This document shows positions 1 through 10,061 of a stretch of 64,000 nt of DNA, piece by piece. Numbering within the stretch: position 1 is the stretch's first letter; each line of letters begins with the position of its first letter. Position numbers and translations under genes: made by a program. This DNA is from Pinus tabuliformis (lineage: Eukaryota > Streptophyta > Pinopsida > Pinales > Pinaceae): contig CM062819.1 in assembly GCA_031772625.1 (NCBI GenBank), forward strand, positions 821,105,503-821,169,502. Direction: 5' to 3'. The notes below the pieces were generated by a model that had not been told where the DNA came from, did no database searches, and saw only the letters and a list, made by a program, of their open reading frames with translations.

Positions 1-835
1 TTCCATTCCCTCTGCCCTCTTTAAGACAACCTAGCTTTGCACACCCCCTCTTCATCTCATCTCTCTGTCACTAAGGCATTACAAACCCCTCTCCTACCTC
101 CCTATCCATCCATGCAGCCTCTTCCACTCACCCACCACCTAAAATCCGATTATAGAACATCTTGTAGGAATTACTGAACTTCCTGTAGAAATTCTGAACA
201 TCCTGTAGAACCCCTGCAGACTTCCTGTAGAAGCTCATAAACACGGTTGCTTGGCATCCAAACTTTGTGAAACTCTCTGAAAGGATGTTAGGGACTCCTT
301 AGACCCTCTCTGAGCCTTCCTGACCTCTTCCAAGCATTTCCCCCCTTGATCTACCCCTGCACAGTAAAGATCCAGTCAGAAGCACATGCATAATAATTCC
401 AACAACTTGAACAAAAATATGTTCTCTTCATATCAAAGTAGTCTAGACACATGCATCTCACCTTCCTAGAAGTAATGGCATCTCTTTCAGTAGTTTACAT
501 TCCCACCTTTGCATCAGTAGGACTAGCTGGTAGAATTAGGGTTTGCTAGGGTTTGCGTTTCTTGTTGGCTTTCAGTTCCTTTTTGCAAATAGATTAGCTT
601 CCTTTGAGTTAGCTTTCATCCATCAGTTAAAAAACTTCTTCTGAGAGCTCATAGAAGTTGGCTTGAGCCCCTAGCGGATTTGTGCCAGCTGACCAAGTGA
701 CAGCTGCAACAAGAGCTAGTACTTGTGCATACAGCACCATCGCTTCCAAGTTTGTTACGAACTACTGGGTTGATAAAATTAGAGAAGGAAGCTCCAGGAG
801 TTGTAGCATTATTGCTACAATACTGGAGCCCACCA
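1..835 (+). repeat. 5' LTR (right part) of Athila-like element
   Basis: This stretch repeats at 18508-19350, the end of the 3' LTR. By eye the copies differ at about 11 of 835 positions, mostly transitions, plus one 8-bp insertion in the 3' copy near 18925. The left 1.2 kb of the LTR lies outside the window. The LTR ends in CCCACCA at 835, where the two copies stop matching. Four copies of a TCCTGTAGAA-type word lie at 161-232 with about 20-bp spacing. Confidence 0.93.
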
Positions 836-841
836 TCTTTT

Positions 842-859
842 TGGCGCCGTTGCCAGGGA
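842..859 (+). other. primer binding site, tRNA-Asp-like
   Basis: TGGCGCCGTTGCCAGGGA starts six bases after the LTR end. It matches the tRNA-Asp complement typical of Athila elements with one mismatch (A for G near the 3' side). Position and sequence together fix the 5' LTR boundary and the plus orientation of the element. Confidence 0.85.
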
Positions 860-1214
860 AGCGTCAGAGTATTAGTGATTGTTGCTTTTCTTCTATTTTC
901 CTACTCTCGCCTTCTGCTAAGTAGTTTATTTCATTTCCATTCTGCAAAAGTAGCATAGACATTTCCTGCTTTCATAGATTAACATTTCAATTCCGAAATT
1001 TCATTCCTGCAAGCGTAGATTAGCATTTCAATTCTGCAAAACATAGCTTAGCATTTCATTCCTGCAATTTCATTTGAGCAAAATAGATTAGTTCCTTCAT
1101 GCTTTCATTTCAATTCCGCATTTCCATTTCAGCAAGATAGTTAGTTGCAGTTCAATCTGTTTTAGTTTTGCAGGTACCAGAAAAAACAAAAGCAATCAGA
1201 AGTCTTTTCATTTC
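860..1214 (+). other. untranslated leader of Athila-like element
   Basis: About 355 bases between primer site and gag start. The stretch from about 950 to 1150 is made of loosely repeated pieces of the type CATTTCATTCCTGCAA followed by TAGATTAG, roughly 40-45 bp apart. No gene is seen. Confidence 0.6.
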
Positions 1215-3077
1215 ATGCCTCGTAGAAACCGAGATAAAACAGGCAAATTCTTACCCAACACCCCCACCACATCACTAAGTCACCCTTCTCTCTTCTTTGG
1301 TGACAGTGATCTAGAAGAACCTATAGGTGAACCTCCAGAGATATACGAAGATCCTATAGCAGAAGAAGAGTTAGAGACCACTCCATCTGAAGCTATGGCT
1401 GACAATAGGGGAGAAGATGAGAGAATTGAGGGTGCCTTCCCCATCCGAGAGACCAATGGGGACATGAAAATGAAGAACATCAGCCCCTCCGCTTTACCTC
1501 ACTTCCATGGACTGACTACTGAAGATCCTGATACCTTCCTGTTTGAGTTTGCCGTCCTTTGTCGAACCTATGACTATACCGAGGATGAGCAAAAACTGAA
1601 ACTCTTCCCCTCTACCCTTAAGGATGCAGCATTACGCTGGTTCATGGGCTTACCTGGGAACAGTATCACCACTTGGGCCCAGATGCAGCAAGCCTTCAAT
1701 ACCAAATACCGGGACTACTGTAGGTCCAAGGAAACCAAGGGAGAAATCTTTCGGATGACCATGGGGAACGATGAGTCTTTAGAGGATTACGAGGAAAGGT
1801 TCCAGCTTAGCTATAAACGGGCCAGGTGCACACTTGACCCTGAATCTCTTAAGTTGGTCCTGCTCCGAGGAGTCCCAGAAGACCTCTTAGATACCCTTCA
1901 CATGCTAGCTGGAGGAGATATTTACCAACTGCCTTATGAGGACATAAAAACTGTGTTTAGAAACCACTCTAGGGCAGCCCGGAAAAGAGGTAGAGGAAAC
2001 CCCCTCTCAGCTGGTATTCCTTTCTCCAAACATGAGTTTGCAAATCAATTAGAGGATCTCAAGAGTGAGGTGAGACAGACCATCGCCATGCAACTTGATA
2101 CATTTCGAATCCAACAGAAGAAAGAGGAAGCTGAGAGGGCTTTGGCTATTTTCTGCCCTAGGTGTACAAGGAAACACCCTAAGAATGAGTGCCCATTACA
2201 TTCGGTTGAGGTATGTTTTGTCTGTGAGGAGGACCACCCCACAAACCAATGTCCAACTTTACCTGGGCTTAAAGCCATGTATCAAGGGACAGAAGCGCCC
2301 ACTGAACCTCTCTATTTCCTCAACCAAAGAAGGCCACATGGACCTAGACCTTACCAACAGGGGATGCAAGGGACACCCCAAACCTATTACAGCCCCAACC
2401 AATCTGCTCCTATGCCTTCCTGGGGACCCCCTGTTCATCCTTCCTGGTCTATACCTCCTCCATGGTCTTACCCACCTCAGTACCATACTCAGCCCACTAC
2501 TCCTTCGTTTCACTCACATGCCCAGCCACAGCCTCAGTGGAATGCACCTCAACCGGGGTGGAGGCCCCAGTACAATACTCCTCCCGCCATTTTTCCTCCA
2601 CCACCAGCTCAACCACAACCATTACCTCCTGCTCCTCCAAGGCAGCCCCAAATGCCTGCTCAACCGAACCCGAACCCCAACAACAGACAGGCCCAACAGG
2701 TATATACTGGGGAAACATCATGCCCTACCTATGTTGTGGAGATCCAGGAGATCAATCTGCGATCTGGAAAGACTCTTCCGGATCACCAACCTCCTCCCCT
2801 AGAGGACGAGGAAGATAAACAGGAAAGTGAACCAAAGGCTATTCCACCCTTTCCTGAGAGACTAATAGCCACCACACAACCCAACCCAGAGGAGGATGAG
2901 CTTCTGGGGGAACTCAAACAGTTGTGTGTGAACATACCACTTCTCCAAGCCATCAAAGATGTACCGATATACAACAAACTGGTTAAGGAAAAGTGTTTCA
3001 GACACCCAGGCAGGCGAAAAAGAGATGCCTCAACCATCAATGTCATAGGACAACTGTCTGATCTTATGTTGGGGTAG
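1215..3077 (+). CDS. gag: Gag polyprotein of Athila-like retrotransposon
   Basis: This is the structural capsid/nucleocapsid protein of the element. About residues 97-246 form a plant retrotransposon gag domain (FHGLTTEDPDTFL, then ALRWFMGLP, then the ESLEDYEERF helix region). Two cysteine-histidine knuckles follow at about residues 314-326 (CPRCTRKHPKNEC) and 334-347 (CFVCEEDHPTNQC). Both are spaced C-X2-C-X3-H-X4-C, one residue shorter than the usual C-X2-C-X4-H-X4-C. A proline- and glutamine-rich stretch fills about residues 370-500. The frame ends in TAG at 3075-3077, but the same frame stays open into protease. That TAG is probably a mutated sense codon inside a gag-pol fusion, although programmed readthrough cannot be excluded. 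The start is the first ATG after the leader, about 355 bases from the primer site. Confidence 0.9.
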   Translation: MPRRNRDKTGKFLPNTPTTSLSHPSLFFGDSDLEEPIGEPPEIYEDPIAEEELETTPSEAMADNRGEDERIEGAFPIRETNGDMKMKNISPSALPHFHGLTTEDPDTFLFEFAVLCRTYDYTEDEQKLKLFPSTLKDAALRWFMGLPGNSITTWAQMQQAFNTKYRDYCRSKETKGEIFRMTMGNDESLEDYEERFQLSYKRARCTLDPESLKLVLLRGVPEDLLDTLHMLAGGDIYQLPYEDIKTVFRNHSRAARKRGRGNPLSAGIPFSKHEFANQLEDLKSEVRQTIAMQLDTFRIQQKKEEAERALAIFCPRCTRKHPKNECPLHSVEVCFVCEEDHPTNQCPTLPGLKAMYQGTEAPTEPLYFLNQRRPHGPRPYQQGMQGTPQTYYSPNQSAPMPSWGPPVHPSWSIPPPWSYPPQYHTQPTTPSFHSHAQPQPQWNAPQPGWRPQYNTPPAIFPPPPAQPQPLPPAPPRQPQMPAQPNPNPNNRQAQQVYTGETSCPTYVVEIQEINLRSGKTLPDHQPPPLEDEEDKQESEPKAIPPFPERLIATTQPNPEEDELLGELKQLCVNIPLLQAIKDVPIYNKLVKEKCFRHPGRRKRDASTINVIGQLSDLMLG

Positions 3078-4185
3078 GCCATCTGCCCAAAGTATCTGGA
3101 TCCTGGGAGTCCTGTAGTGGATGTCCACATCAATGGCACCATCATACCTCACACATTGATTGATCTGGGGGCTGCCATTAATGTGATGACCAGAGATACC
3201 ATGCTCAAACCCAACCTTCAGGGTTCCCTGAGAAAGACCTCGACAGTCCTACAACTAGCAGATCGCTCCACTGTGACTCCCGAAGGGATCGTAGAGGATG
3301 TCTTGGTCTTGGTTGACTCTTGGGAGTACCCCGCAGACTTCTTGGTTCTGCAACCAAAGGCAAAGCTTACTGGATACCCTCTCATTTTGGGAAGGCCTTG
3401 GTTAGCCACTGCAGATGCTTACATAAGCTGCCGTGCAGGAAACATGACCATCAAAAATGGTCCTATGTCCAAGCAGCTAGTCCTGTACCCTCCTGCCCAA
3501 CCCTTATTAGAGCATGACCTACCACTTTGGTTGGAGGAAGGAGAAGAGGATGAGGTGTACTCAACACCTTTGTGCACCCTAGACACCACTAGGGGAGGCC
3601 TCCCAACCGAGGATGATTTGATTGAGACCTTGATCCAGACTCCACCTCCCAGTGCATTGTCCTTAGAGGAATTGGTGGAGGATGCCCAAGCCAGCACCTT
3701 AGTGGACCTTTGTGCGACCAACCCTGTCACTCCCAGAGTAAAAAATGTGGAGTTCGGCCCTGAGAGAATGTTAAAGATCAGCTCCTCCCTATCTCCTTCC
3801 CAGGAAAAGGAGCTGTGTAGTCTGTTGGCCAGTCATCTAGATGCTTTTGCTTGGAGCTATAAGGAGATGAAAGGAGTCCATCCTTCGTTCTATACCCATC
3901 ACATCTACATCAAAGAAGACTGTAAACCGGTTAGGCAACCCCAAAGGAGAATGAATCCAACCCTTAAGGACATCGTCAAGGAGGAATTACAAAAACTGTT
4001 GGATGCCGGATTCATTTACCCCATCTCGGATAGCGAATGGGTGTCCCCTTTGGTGTTGGTTCCCAAGAAAAATGGGAAGTGGAGAATCTGTGTGGACTAC
4101 CGAGAACTGAACAAAGCTACCAAGAAAGACCATTTTCCTCTACCTTTCATAGATCAAGTGTTGGATGGACTGGCAGGAAAGAAGT
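3078..4185 (+). pseudogene. pol: Pol part 1: protease and N-terminal reverse transcriptase, Athila-like
   Basis: This continues in the same frame as gag after the TAG at 3075. The aspartic protease core is at about 3155-3190 with the motif IDLGAAINVM; the D-L-G-A form replaces D-S/T-G and is common in Athila/Tat elements. A linker with a DAFAWSYKEM segment follows, then the N-terminal half of reverse transcriptase: SPLVLVPKKNGKWRICVDYR and the LNKATKKDHFPLPFIDQ segment at about 4040-4160. The reading frame is cut at 4185 by the minus-strand chromovirus and resumes at 10062. The last few codons before the apparent stop near 4199 are LTR sequence of the inserted element and not pol. Apart from the TAG at 3075 this part is uninterrupted. 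Confidence 0.9.
4181..4185. other. target-site duplication, left copy
   Basis: GAAGT precedes the inserted element, and GAAAT at 10057-10061 follows it. The single difference is G to A. Skipping the element and one copy of the repeat rejoins the reverse transcriptase codons in frame. Confidence 0.85.
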
Positions 4186-4807
4186 TGATCCGGATTTAAA
4201 CAGGAACGCAACAAATTACAGAGATAACCATATACATAAAGATGCAGCGGAAATAATACTTCATTTCATTAATGGAAAATACTGAAATATGCTTACAAAC
4301 AGAAATGGAAATAAACTAGCTAGGGCGATGGTAGCTTATCTCTGAGAAGAGATGTGATGGCTACATGCCTCTCAACTGTGTTACAATGAGGCTCGAAGGC
4401 CTATTTATTGTTGAGAAACAATGGAAAACCCTTAACATTCCAAAACCTAACCCTAGGAGATGAAACGCCAAACTGTGGGCCCCGTTTGGGTAAATTGGTA
4501 CATCAACTTCCCAGGGTCGTAACTTTGGCATACGATCTCCGTTTGACGCGTACAATAGCTCGTTAGAAAGATCTATCCGAGCACTACCACTTTGGGAAGG
4601 GCAACATCGGTCCATGGACCTATGTTGCCCCCAGATTTCCCAAAAAACGTCGTTTAGGGCCTCAAAACGGCTCCAGAAGTTCAGGACCCGAAAAACTGCT
4701 AAAAATAGTAAGTTGTGCTACAATTAAGGAAACTGAAAATGCTGAGAAAGACAATGGTGGGGGTCCAGGTGGACTTGGCAGGTGGCCACCAATATCCACC
4801 TGGATCA
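4186..4807 (-). repeat. 3' LTR of nested chromovirus
   Basis: 622 bp, TGATCCGG at the left and CCTGGATCA at the right, so both ends read TGATCC in from the outside. It matches 9435-10056 with about four differences (near 4290, 4498, 4620 and 4789). Because the element lies on the minus strand, this is its 3' LTR. Confidence 0.96.
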
Positions 4808-4822
4808 TTCCTCCCCCCTTAG
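4808..4822 (-). other. polypurine tract of nested chromovirus
   Basis: On the minus strand AAGGGGGGAGGAA abuts the LTR start TGATCC. This is the expected plus-strand priming tract and independently confirms the minus orientation. Confidence 0.8.
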
Positions 4823-7800
4823 GAAGCAATGGTCCCCATTGCGTTGAGCTCCTCCATGAGATGAGGAAACTTCTGCTGAACTTGTTCCCTGGTGAGCCAC
4901 TTGCCCTGCTGAAGGAGTTGGCCCGCTTTGACAACTCGATACAGTTGGATATTCTGTTGGCGGGTGTTCTTGATCTGTGTGTCCATGATCCGATCAGTTG
5001 CAGCTTGTTCCATGCAATCTGGATTTAATTCTGTGGGTTTGAGTTGTTCTGCAATGTCGGATGTGTCTAGCAATGGTGGAAAGTATGGCCGAAGGCGGTC
5101 CACATTAAATACTGGGTGCAGGCCAAGGAATGGGGGAATGCTGAGCTCAAATGCATTGTCTCCCATAGCCTTAGTAATGGTGTAAGGACCATATCGGAGT
5201 GGTCTCAATTTTCGATAGGCTCCAGTAAGGCGTTCCTTTTGCAAATGCAACCAGACTTTGTCGCCCACCTGAAACTTGTGTGGCACCCGATGTTGATCAT
5301 GTCGCTGCTTGTACTTGGCATTTGATTTCTCAAGAATGTCATGGACCTGCTGGCGAATATGTTGGATGCGCTCAATGAAGCTGGTGGCCTTATCTGTTTC
5401 GGACTGGACATGAGCTGAATTCATGTGAGTAGCTGCAAGTGGCATGGCCACATCAATGGGGCATAGTGGCTGGAATCCCAAACCCACCTGAAAAGGGCTA
5501 TGGCCAGTGGAGCTGTGAAGAGCTCGGTTGTAGCTGTGCTGAACGTAGGGGAGGCTCTCGTCCCATGTGCGTGGATGCTTTGAGTTATACATGCGCAGAA
5601 TGTGCACAATCATCCTATTGACAACCTCTGTCTGGCCATCAGTTTGAGGATGGAAGGCTGTGGACTTCGTGAGTTTGGTGTCCAGCATTGACCAGAGACT
5701 GGACCAAAAGGTGCTGAGAAACCGACTGTCCCGATCTGAGATGATAGACTGTGGGATCCCAAAGTGCACCCACACTCGTTCAAAGAAGAGTTTAGCAGTG
5801 GCTTCTGCTGTGATATTCTTCTTGCAGGCCATCATAATGGCCATCTTTGAGAACCTGTCGACGACCACAAAAACACAGTCATTTCCATGCTTAGTGGAAG
5901 GAAGGCCTGACATGTAATCCATGGAGATGGATTCCCAAGGTCGACTAGGGGTAGGCAACGGGGTATAGAGGCCTTGCTTCTTAATGGTCGGTTTGGCAAT
6001 GGCACAGGCAGTACATGATCGGATGTACTTCCCAACATCCTGTCGAAGATTCGGCCAATAGAAATAGTTTTGCAGTACTGCCACTGTTTTCTCGACCCCG
6101 AAATGCCCAGCAGCCCGACTGTAGTGTGCTTCCCAAATCATCTTGGCACGCTCGCTTGAAGGAACACAGAGGTGACCGAGGTGGCATAATAGGGCATCCT
6201 GGAGGTGAAAATCTGCAACCTGCCGACCCTCCAAGAGTGTCTGGTATGTGTGGCCGAATTCTGGGTCGCTTTTGTAGAGAAGTGGCCAATCAGAAGTCTC
6301 GTGCCCGCAAGAGTTGAGCACGGTGGTTAGCGCCATGATCGGTGGTCGACTGAGGCAATCTGCAACATTATTGGTGCTGCCCTTTTTATACTTGATATTC
6401 AAGTGAAACTGTTGCAGGTATGTAGACCACTTCTGATGGCGATCATTCTGCAATTTCCCTTGGGTCTGTATGAACTGCAGAGGTCGGTGGTCTGTGTGGA
6501 TGACCGTTTCCTTCCCCAAAATGTAATGCTTCCATTGTCGGCAGGCCTGTACAATGGAATACATCTCTTTATCATAAGTGGGGTACTTCCGGACTGTGTC
6601 TGAAAGTGTTTCACTGTGATATGCCACTGGATGTCCATGTTGAGTAAGGACTGCCCCAATAGCATAGTCAGAGGCATCTGTCTCGACCTCAAATGGTTGT
6701 TGTAAATCTGGTAACGCGAGCACTGGTGCTGTGCAGAGGCGATCCTTCAACTCCCTGAATGCCTTCTGTTGAGATTCAGACCAAAAGAATTTTGCTTTCG
6801 CCCCGCCCTTGGTGACTTGACTCAAGGGCCAAGAAATATGAGAAAATCCCAACACAAACCTGCGGTAGAAGTTGGCAAGACCTAGAAAGCTGCGGAGCTC
6901 TGTTAGAGTGGTTGGAGAGGGCCAATCCCGAATGACTTGGACCTTGGCTGGATCGACATGCACCCCCTGTTCATCAATGATGTATCCCAGATACTGAACC
7001 TCGGTCATGCCAAAAGTGCATTTCTCCAAATTGGCGCATAGCTTGTGTTGCCGTAGTGTTTGGAGAACCTGTCGGATGTGGTGGAGGTGCTCTTCCCAAC
7101 TCTGGCTGAAGATCAGAATGTCATCCAAGTATACTACTACGAAGGAGTTGGTGAATGGCCGCAAGATGTCATCCATTAGCCTCATAAAGGTTGCAGGAGC
7201 ATTCGTCAATCCGAAAGGCATGACCAACCATTCGAAGAGGCCCTCCTTCGATTTGAAGGCAGTCTTCCACACATCTGAGGGTTCAATTGGTACCTGGTGA
7301 TATCCTGACTTCAGATCGATCTTGCTGAAATATTTCGCCCCCTTTAGTTGGTCTAGGAGGTCATCAATCCGCGGGATCGGGTACCTATTACGAACAGTGA
7401 TCTTGTTCAGCGCCCGATAGTCAATACAGAGTCTCCACGTCCCATCCTTCTTCTGTACCAACACTATCGGGCTCCCACAGGGCGAAGAACTCGGACGGAT
7501 GTGACCTTTCTGCAGGAGCTCCTGAATCTGCCTCTTGATTTCATTGTTCTCCAGAATGGAGCGCCGATAAATTGGTCCATTGGGTAGCGGCGCACCTGGG
7601 GTCAGATCGATGGAGTGCTTGACTTGACAGTGCAGAGGAACCCCTGCCGGGGAGGTGAAGATGTCTTCGTACTCCTCCACAATCTTGTCCATCTGTAGCT
7701 GCCGTGCAGAGGGACCCCGTTTGGAGGCCGCGGCCACTGTCTTCTTCTTCCCTTGAGGGCGTATCATCAGGAAAACAAATTTCCTGGTTTTGGAAATGAT

Positions 7801-9393
7801 CTTACTGCATTGTTTTGCAGTAATCAAAGAGATGGCGGCAGGTGGTGCTACCTCTGGTATTCTGAACAACTTATTTCCCAATGTAATAATAACAGCACGG
7901 GGCCTTGATTCATACACAGCATGTCGCTTCCACAAGTATGGTTGTCCTAGTAATACATCACAAACTTCAAGGGGAGCAATGTCACACAATACCTCATCCG
8001 TGAAGGGCTTGATGTTGTATGGAAGGCGACACTGCTGGCTCATGCGAAGATCTCGCCCTTGGTGAAGCCACCCAATGGTGTATGGTTGTGGATGTGCTGT
8101 GGTCGATAAGCCCAACCGCTTCACGACCTCTGCCGAAATGAGGTTCTTTTGACTCCCGCTATCAACAATGAACTGTATCGGGGAGCCCTTTACCCACATC
8201 TGGGAGTGGAAGAGACGCTCCTCCTCCTCTGGATCTTCGGGTTCATTTTTCTGGATCTTTGCGGTAGCAACAGTGGCGTTGGGATCCGCATCAATGATCT
8301 GCTTCCCTTTTTCATACCCCTTATCGGGTTCTGACTCAGAGTCGGAACATGCATCTGATTCTGAAACCTTTAGCTCAGCGACCAGTGACTGCTTGGCCCG
8401 ACACTCACTTGTGTTGTGAGTGGAGCTCTTATGGAACTCGCACCATTTTCCAGTGTCCTTTCTCGGCTTCGCGGCGTTGCTCTTTGCTTGCAGCTTCGGC
8501 TGGTTGTCTTGGGTTGTCCCGCCTTGGCTTTGTCCTTTGTTCTGTGGTTTAGGGGCACCTTTCCCCTGCTTTGGATTCGCAGATCCAAAGTCTTGCTTCT
8601 TTTGTTTAAACTTCTGCTCGACCTTGACGGCATACCGGTATGCTGCGCCGAGCGAGGGGATGTTTAGGAACTGTATTTCTTCCTGGATGTACTTGTGCAG
8701 GCAGCCACGATATTTGAGTATCAAATTTTGCTCCGAATCCTTGATACCCAACTTTGTGCGAAGGGTATGGAAAAGATTGGTGAACTCCGGCACGTCTTGG
8801 TCCCTTCCCTGCCGCAGCGTGGTCCACTTTATGTATTCATCCTCATAGCTTCCGACAGGGTAGTACTGCTCCTTGATGGCATCCCGGAACGAATCCCAGG
8901 TGGGTGCGGCTGAAAATAGTGAGCCAGTACTTTCATCCTTCTGCTCGCAGTAGGTTTCCCACCAGTCCTTGACGTGGGGGGCTGCTTTGAGAAGAGCAAA
9001 AACAATCTTTTCCCGACTCGAAAATTCATGAACAGAAAAATAACCCTCTAGCAGATTTAACCATTTATCTACGGCATCGGCGTCTATCTGACCCTCGAAT
9101 ATGGGGATTTCAAAATTAACTTGTACCTTAAAGGGTGTGGCGTTTCCATAGGAGCTGCTGGAAGCCGATGCGCCGCTTCTGGGTAGCCGCTGAAGGATCT
9201 GCGCAAAGCTGTCCATCATCGCGTTCCGTTGTCGCTCGAGCGCTTCTTCGAGCAAGATTTTGATGGGATCTCCTGCCCCCTCGTCTTTCTTCTCGTCCGC
9301 CATGGGAGGCCGTCGGGATTTGCGAGGCTGGTCTTGCAAAGGTTCAACCAGTTCAAGCCCTAACTCCTTATATCCCGACCTTGTTGGGGACAT
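4819..9393 (-). CDS. gag-pol: complete Gag-Pol polyprotein, chromovirus Ty3/gypsy
   Basis: A single uninterrupted 1524-codon frame. In order: gag capsid region (about residues 90-270); a knuckle of form C-X2-H-X4-H-X4-C at about 317-330 ([14 protein letters not shown]); protease [11 protein letters not shown] near 410; reverse transcriptase with YLDD near 755; RNase H beginning [10 protein letters not shown] near 905. Integrase follows with an H-H-C-C finger (about 1088-1130) and catalytic D, D and E near 1158 (SMDYMSG), 1220 (SDRDSRF) and 1254 (DGQTEVVN). A GPY module lies near 1402 (RYGPYTI). The last 50 or so residues resemble a divergent chromodomain. All expected catalytic residues are present, so the frame could be functional. 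The first ATG lies only about 30 bases downstream of the primer site, a very short leader. Confidence 0.95.
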   Translation of the reverse strand: MSPTRSGYKELGLELVEPLQDQPRKSRRPPMADEKKDEGAGDPIKILLEEALERQRNAMMDSFAQILQRLPRSGASASSSSYGNATPFKVQVNFEIPIFEGQIDADAVDKWLNLLEGYFSVHEFSSREKIVFALLKAAPHVKDWWETYCEQKDESTGSLFSAAPTWDSFRDAIKEQYYPVGSYEDEYIKWTTLRQGRDQDVPEFTNLFHTLRTKLGIKDSEQNLILKYRGCLHKYIQEEIQFLNIPSLGAAYRYAVKVEQKFKQKKQDFGSANPKQGKGAPKPQNKGQSQGGTTQDNQPKLQAKSNAAKPRKDTGKWCEFHKSSTHNTSECRAKQSLVAELKVSESDACSDSESEPDKGYEKGKQIIDADPNATVATAKIQKNEPEDPEEEERLFHSQMWVKGSPIQFIVDSGSQKNLISAEVVKRLGLSTTAHPQPYTIGWLHQGRDLRMSQQCRLPYNIKPFTDEVLCDIAPLEVCDVLLGQPYLWKRHAVYESRPRAVIITLGNKLFRIPEVAPPAAISLITAKQCSKIISKTRKFVFLMIRPQGKKKTVAAASKRGPSARQLQMDKIVEEYEDIFTSPAGVPLHCQVKHSIDLTPGAPLPNGPIYRRSILENNEIKRQIQELLQKGHIRPSSSPCGSPIVLVQKKDGTWRLCIDYRALNKITVRNRYPIPRIDDLLDQLKGAKYFSKIDLKSGYHQVPIEPSDVWKTAFKSKEGLFEWLVMPFGLTNAPATFMRLMDDILRPFTNSFVVVYLDDILIFSQSWEEHLHHIRQVLQTLRQHKLCANLEKCTFGMTEVQYLGYIIDEQGVHVDPAKVQVIRDWPSPTTLTELRSFLGLANFYRRFVLGFSHISWPLSQVTKGGAKAKFFWSESQQKAFRELKDRLCTAPVLALPDLQQPFEVETDASDYAIGAVLTQHGHPVAYHSETLSDTVRKYPTYDKEMYSIVQACRQWKHYILGKETVIHTDHRPLQFIQTQGKLQNDRHQKWSTYLQQFHLNIKYKKGSTNNVADCLSRPPIMALTTVLNSCGHETSDWPLLYKSDPEFGHTYQTLLEGRQVADFHLQDALLCHLGHLCVPSSERAKMIWEAHYSRAAGHFGVEKTVAVLQNYFYWPNLRQDVGKYIRSCTACAIAKPTIKKQGLYTPLPTPSRPWESISMDYMSGLPSTKHGNDCVFVVVDRFSKMAIMMACKKNITAEATAKLFFERVWVHFGIPQSIISDRDSRFLSTFWSSLWSMLDTKLTKSTAFHPQTDGQTEVVNRMIVHILRMYNSKHPRTWDESLPYVQHSYNRALHSSTGHSPFQVGLGFQPLCPIDVAMPLAATHMNSAHVQSETDKATSFIERIQHIRQQVHDILEKSNAKYKQRHDQHRVPHKFQVGDKVWLHLQKERLTGAYRKLRPLRYGPYTITKAMGDNAFELSIPPFLGLHPVFNVDRLRPYFPPLLDTSDIAEQLKPTELNPDCMEQAATDRIMDTQIKNTRQQNIQLYRVVKAGQLLQQGKWLTREQVQQKFPHLMEELNAMGTIAS

Positions 9394-9421
9394 GCAAAGA
9401 AAAACAGAGAAAAAGCAGACC

Positions 9422-9433
9422 GCTCTGATACCA
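9422..9433 (-). other. primer binding site, initiator tRNA-Met
   Basis: The minus strand reads TGGTATCAGAGC one base inside the LTR, the standard complement of the initiator tRNA-Met 3' end used by many chromoviruses. Confidence 0.92.
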
Positions 9434-9434
9434 C

Positions 9435-10056
9435 TGATCCGGATTTAAACAGGAACGCAACAAATTACAGAGATAACCATATACATAAAGATGCAGCGGA
9501 AATAATACTTCATTTCATTAATGGAAAATACTGAAATATGCTTATAAACAGAAATGGAAATAAACTAGCTAGGGCGATGGTAGCTTATCTCTGAGAAGAG
9601 ATGTGATGGCTACATGCCTCTCAACTGTGTTACAATGAGGCTCGAAGGCCTATTTATTGTTGAGAAACAATGGAAAACCCTTAACATTCCAAAACCTAAC
9701 CCTAGGAGATGAAACGCCAAACTGTGGGCCCCGTTTGGGTAAATTGATACATCAACTTCCCAGGGTCGTAACTTTGGCATACGATCTCCGTTTGACGCGT
9801 ACAATAGCTCGTTAGAAAGATCTATCCGAGCACTACCACTTTGGGAAGGGCAACATCGGTCCATGGACCCATGTTGCCCCCAGATTTCCCAAAAAACGTC
9901 GTTTAGGGCCTCAAAACGGCTCCAGAAGTTCAGGACCCGAAAAACTGCTAAAAATAGTAAGTTGTGCTACAATTAAGGAAACTGAAAATGCTGAGAAAGA
10001 CAATGGTGGGGGTCCAGGTGGACTTGGCAGGTGGCCATCAATATCCACCTGGATCA
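9435..10056 (-). repeat. 5' LTR of nested chromovirus
   Basis: 622 bp, the same length as 4186-4807 and about 99.4 percent identical by eye count. It holds the promoter end for the minus-strand gag-pol. The near identity implies a recent insertion. Confidence 0.96.
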
Positions 10057-10061
10057 GAAAT

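Larger units (their letters stand above)
4186..10056 (-). mobile_element. complete nested chromovirus LTR retrotransposon
   Basis: Two 622-bp LTRs, initiator tRNA-Met primer site, intact gag-pol, purine tract and a 5-bp target duplication with one mismatch (4181-4185 and 10057-10061). It is inserted into the reverse transcriptase codons of the Athila-like element in the opposite orientation. The structure looks autonomous. Confidence 0.96.

Noticed and set aside
161..232. TTCnnGAA-like words in the LTR as heat-shock elements
   Set aside because: The spacing between GAA and TTC blocks is one base, or five within the word, not the two bases required.
682..958. Short frames across the LTR end and leader, repeated at 19197-19559
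   Set aside because: They cross the LTR boundary and primer site and are non-coding LTR sequence.
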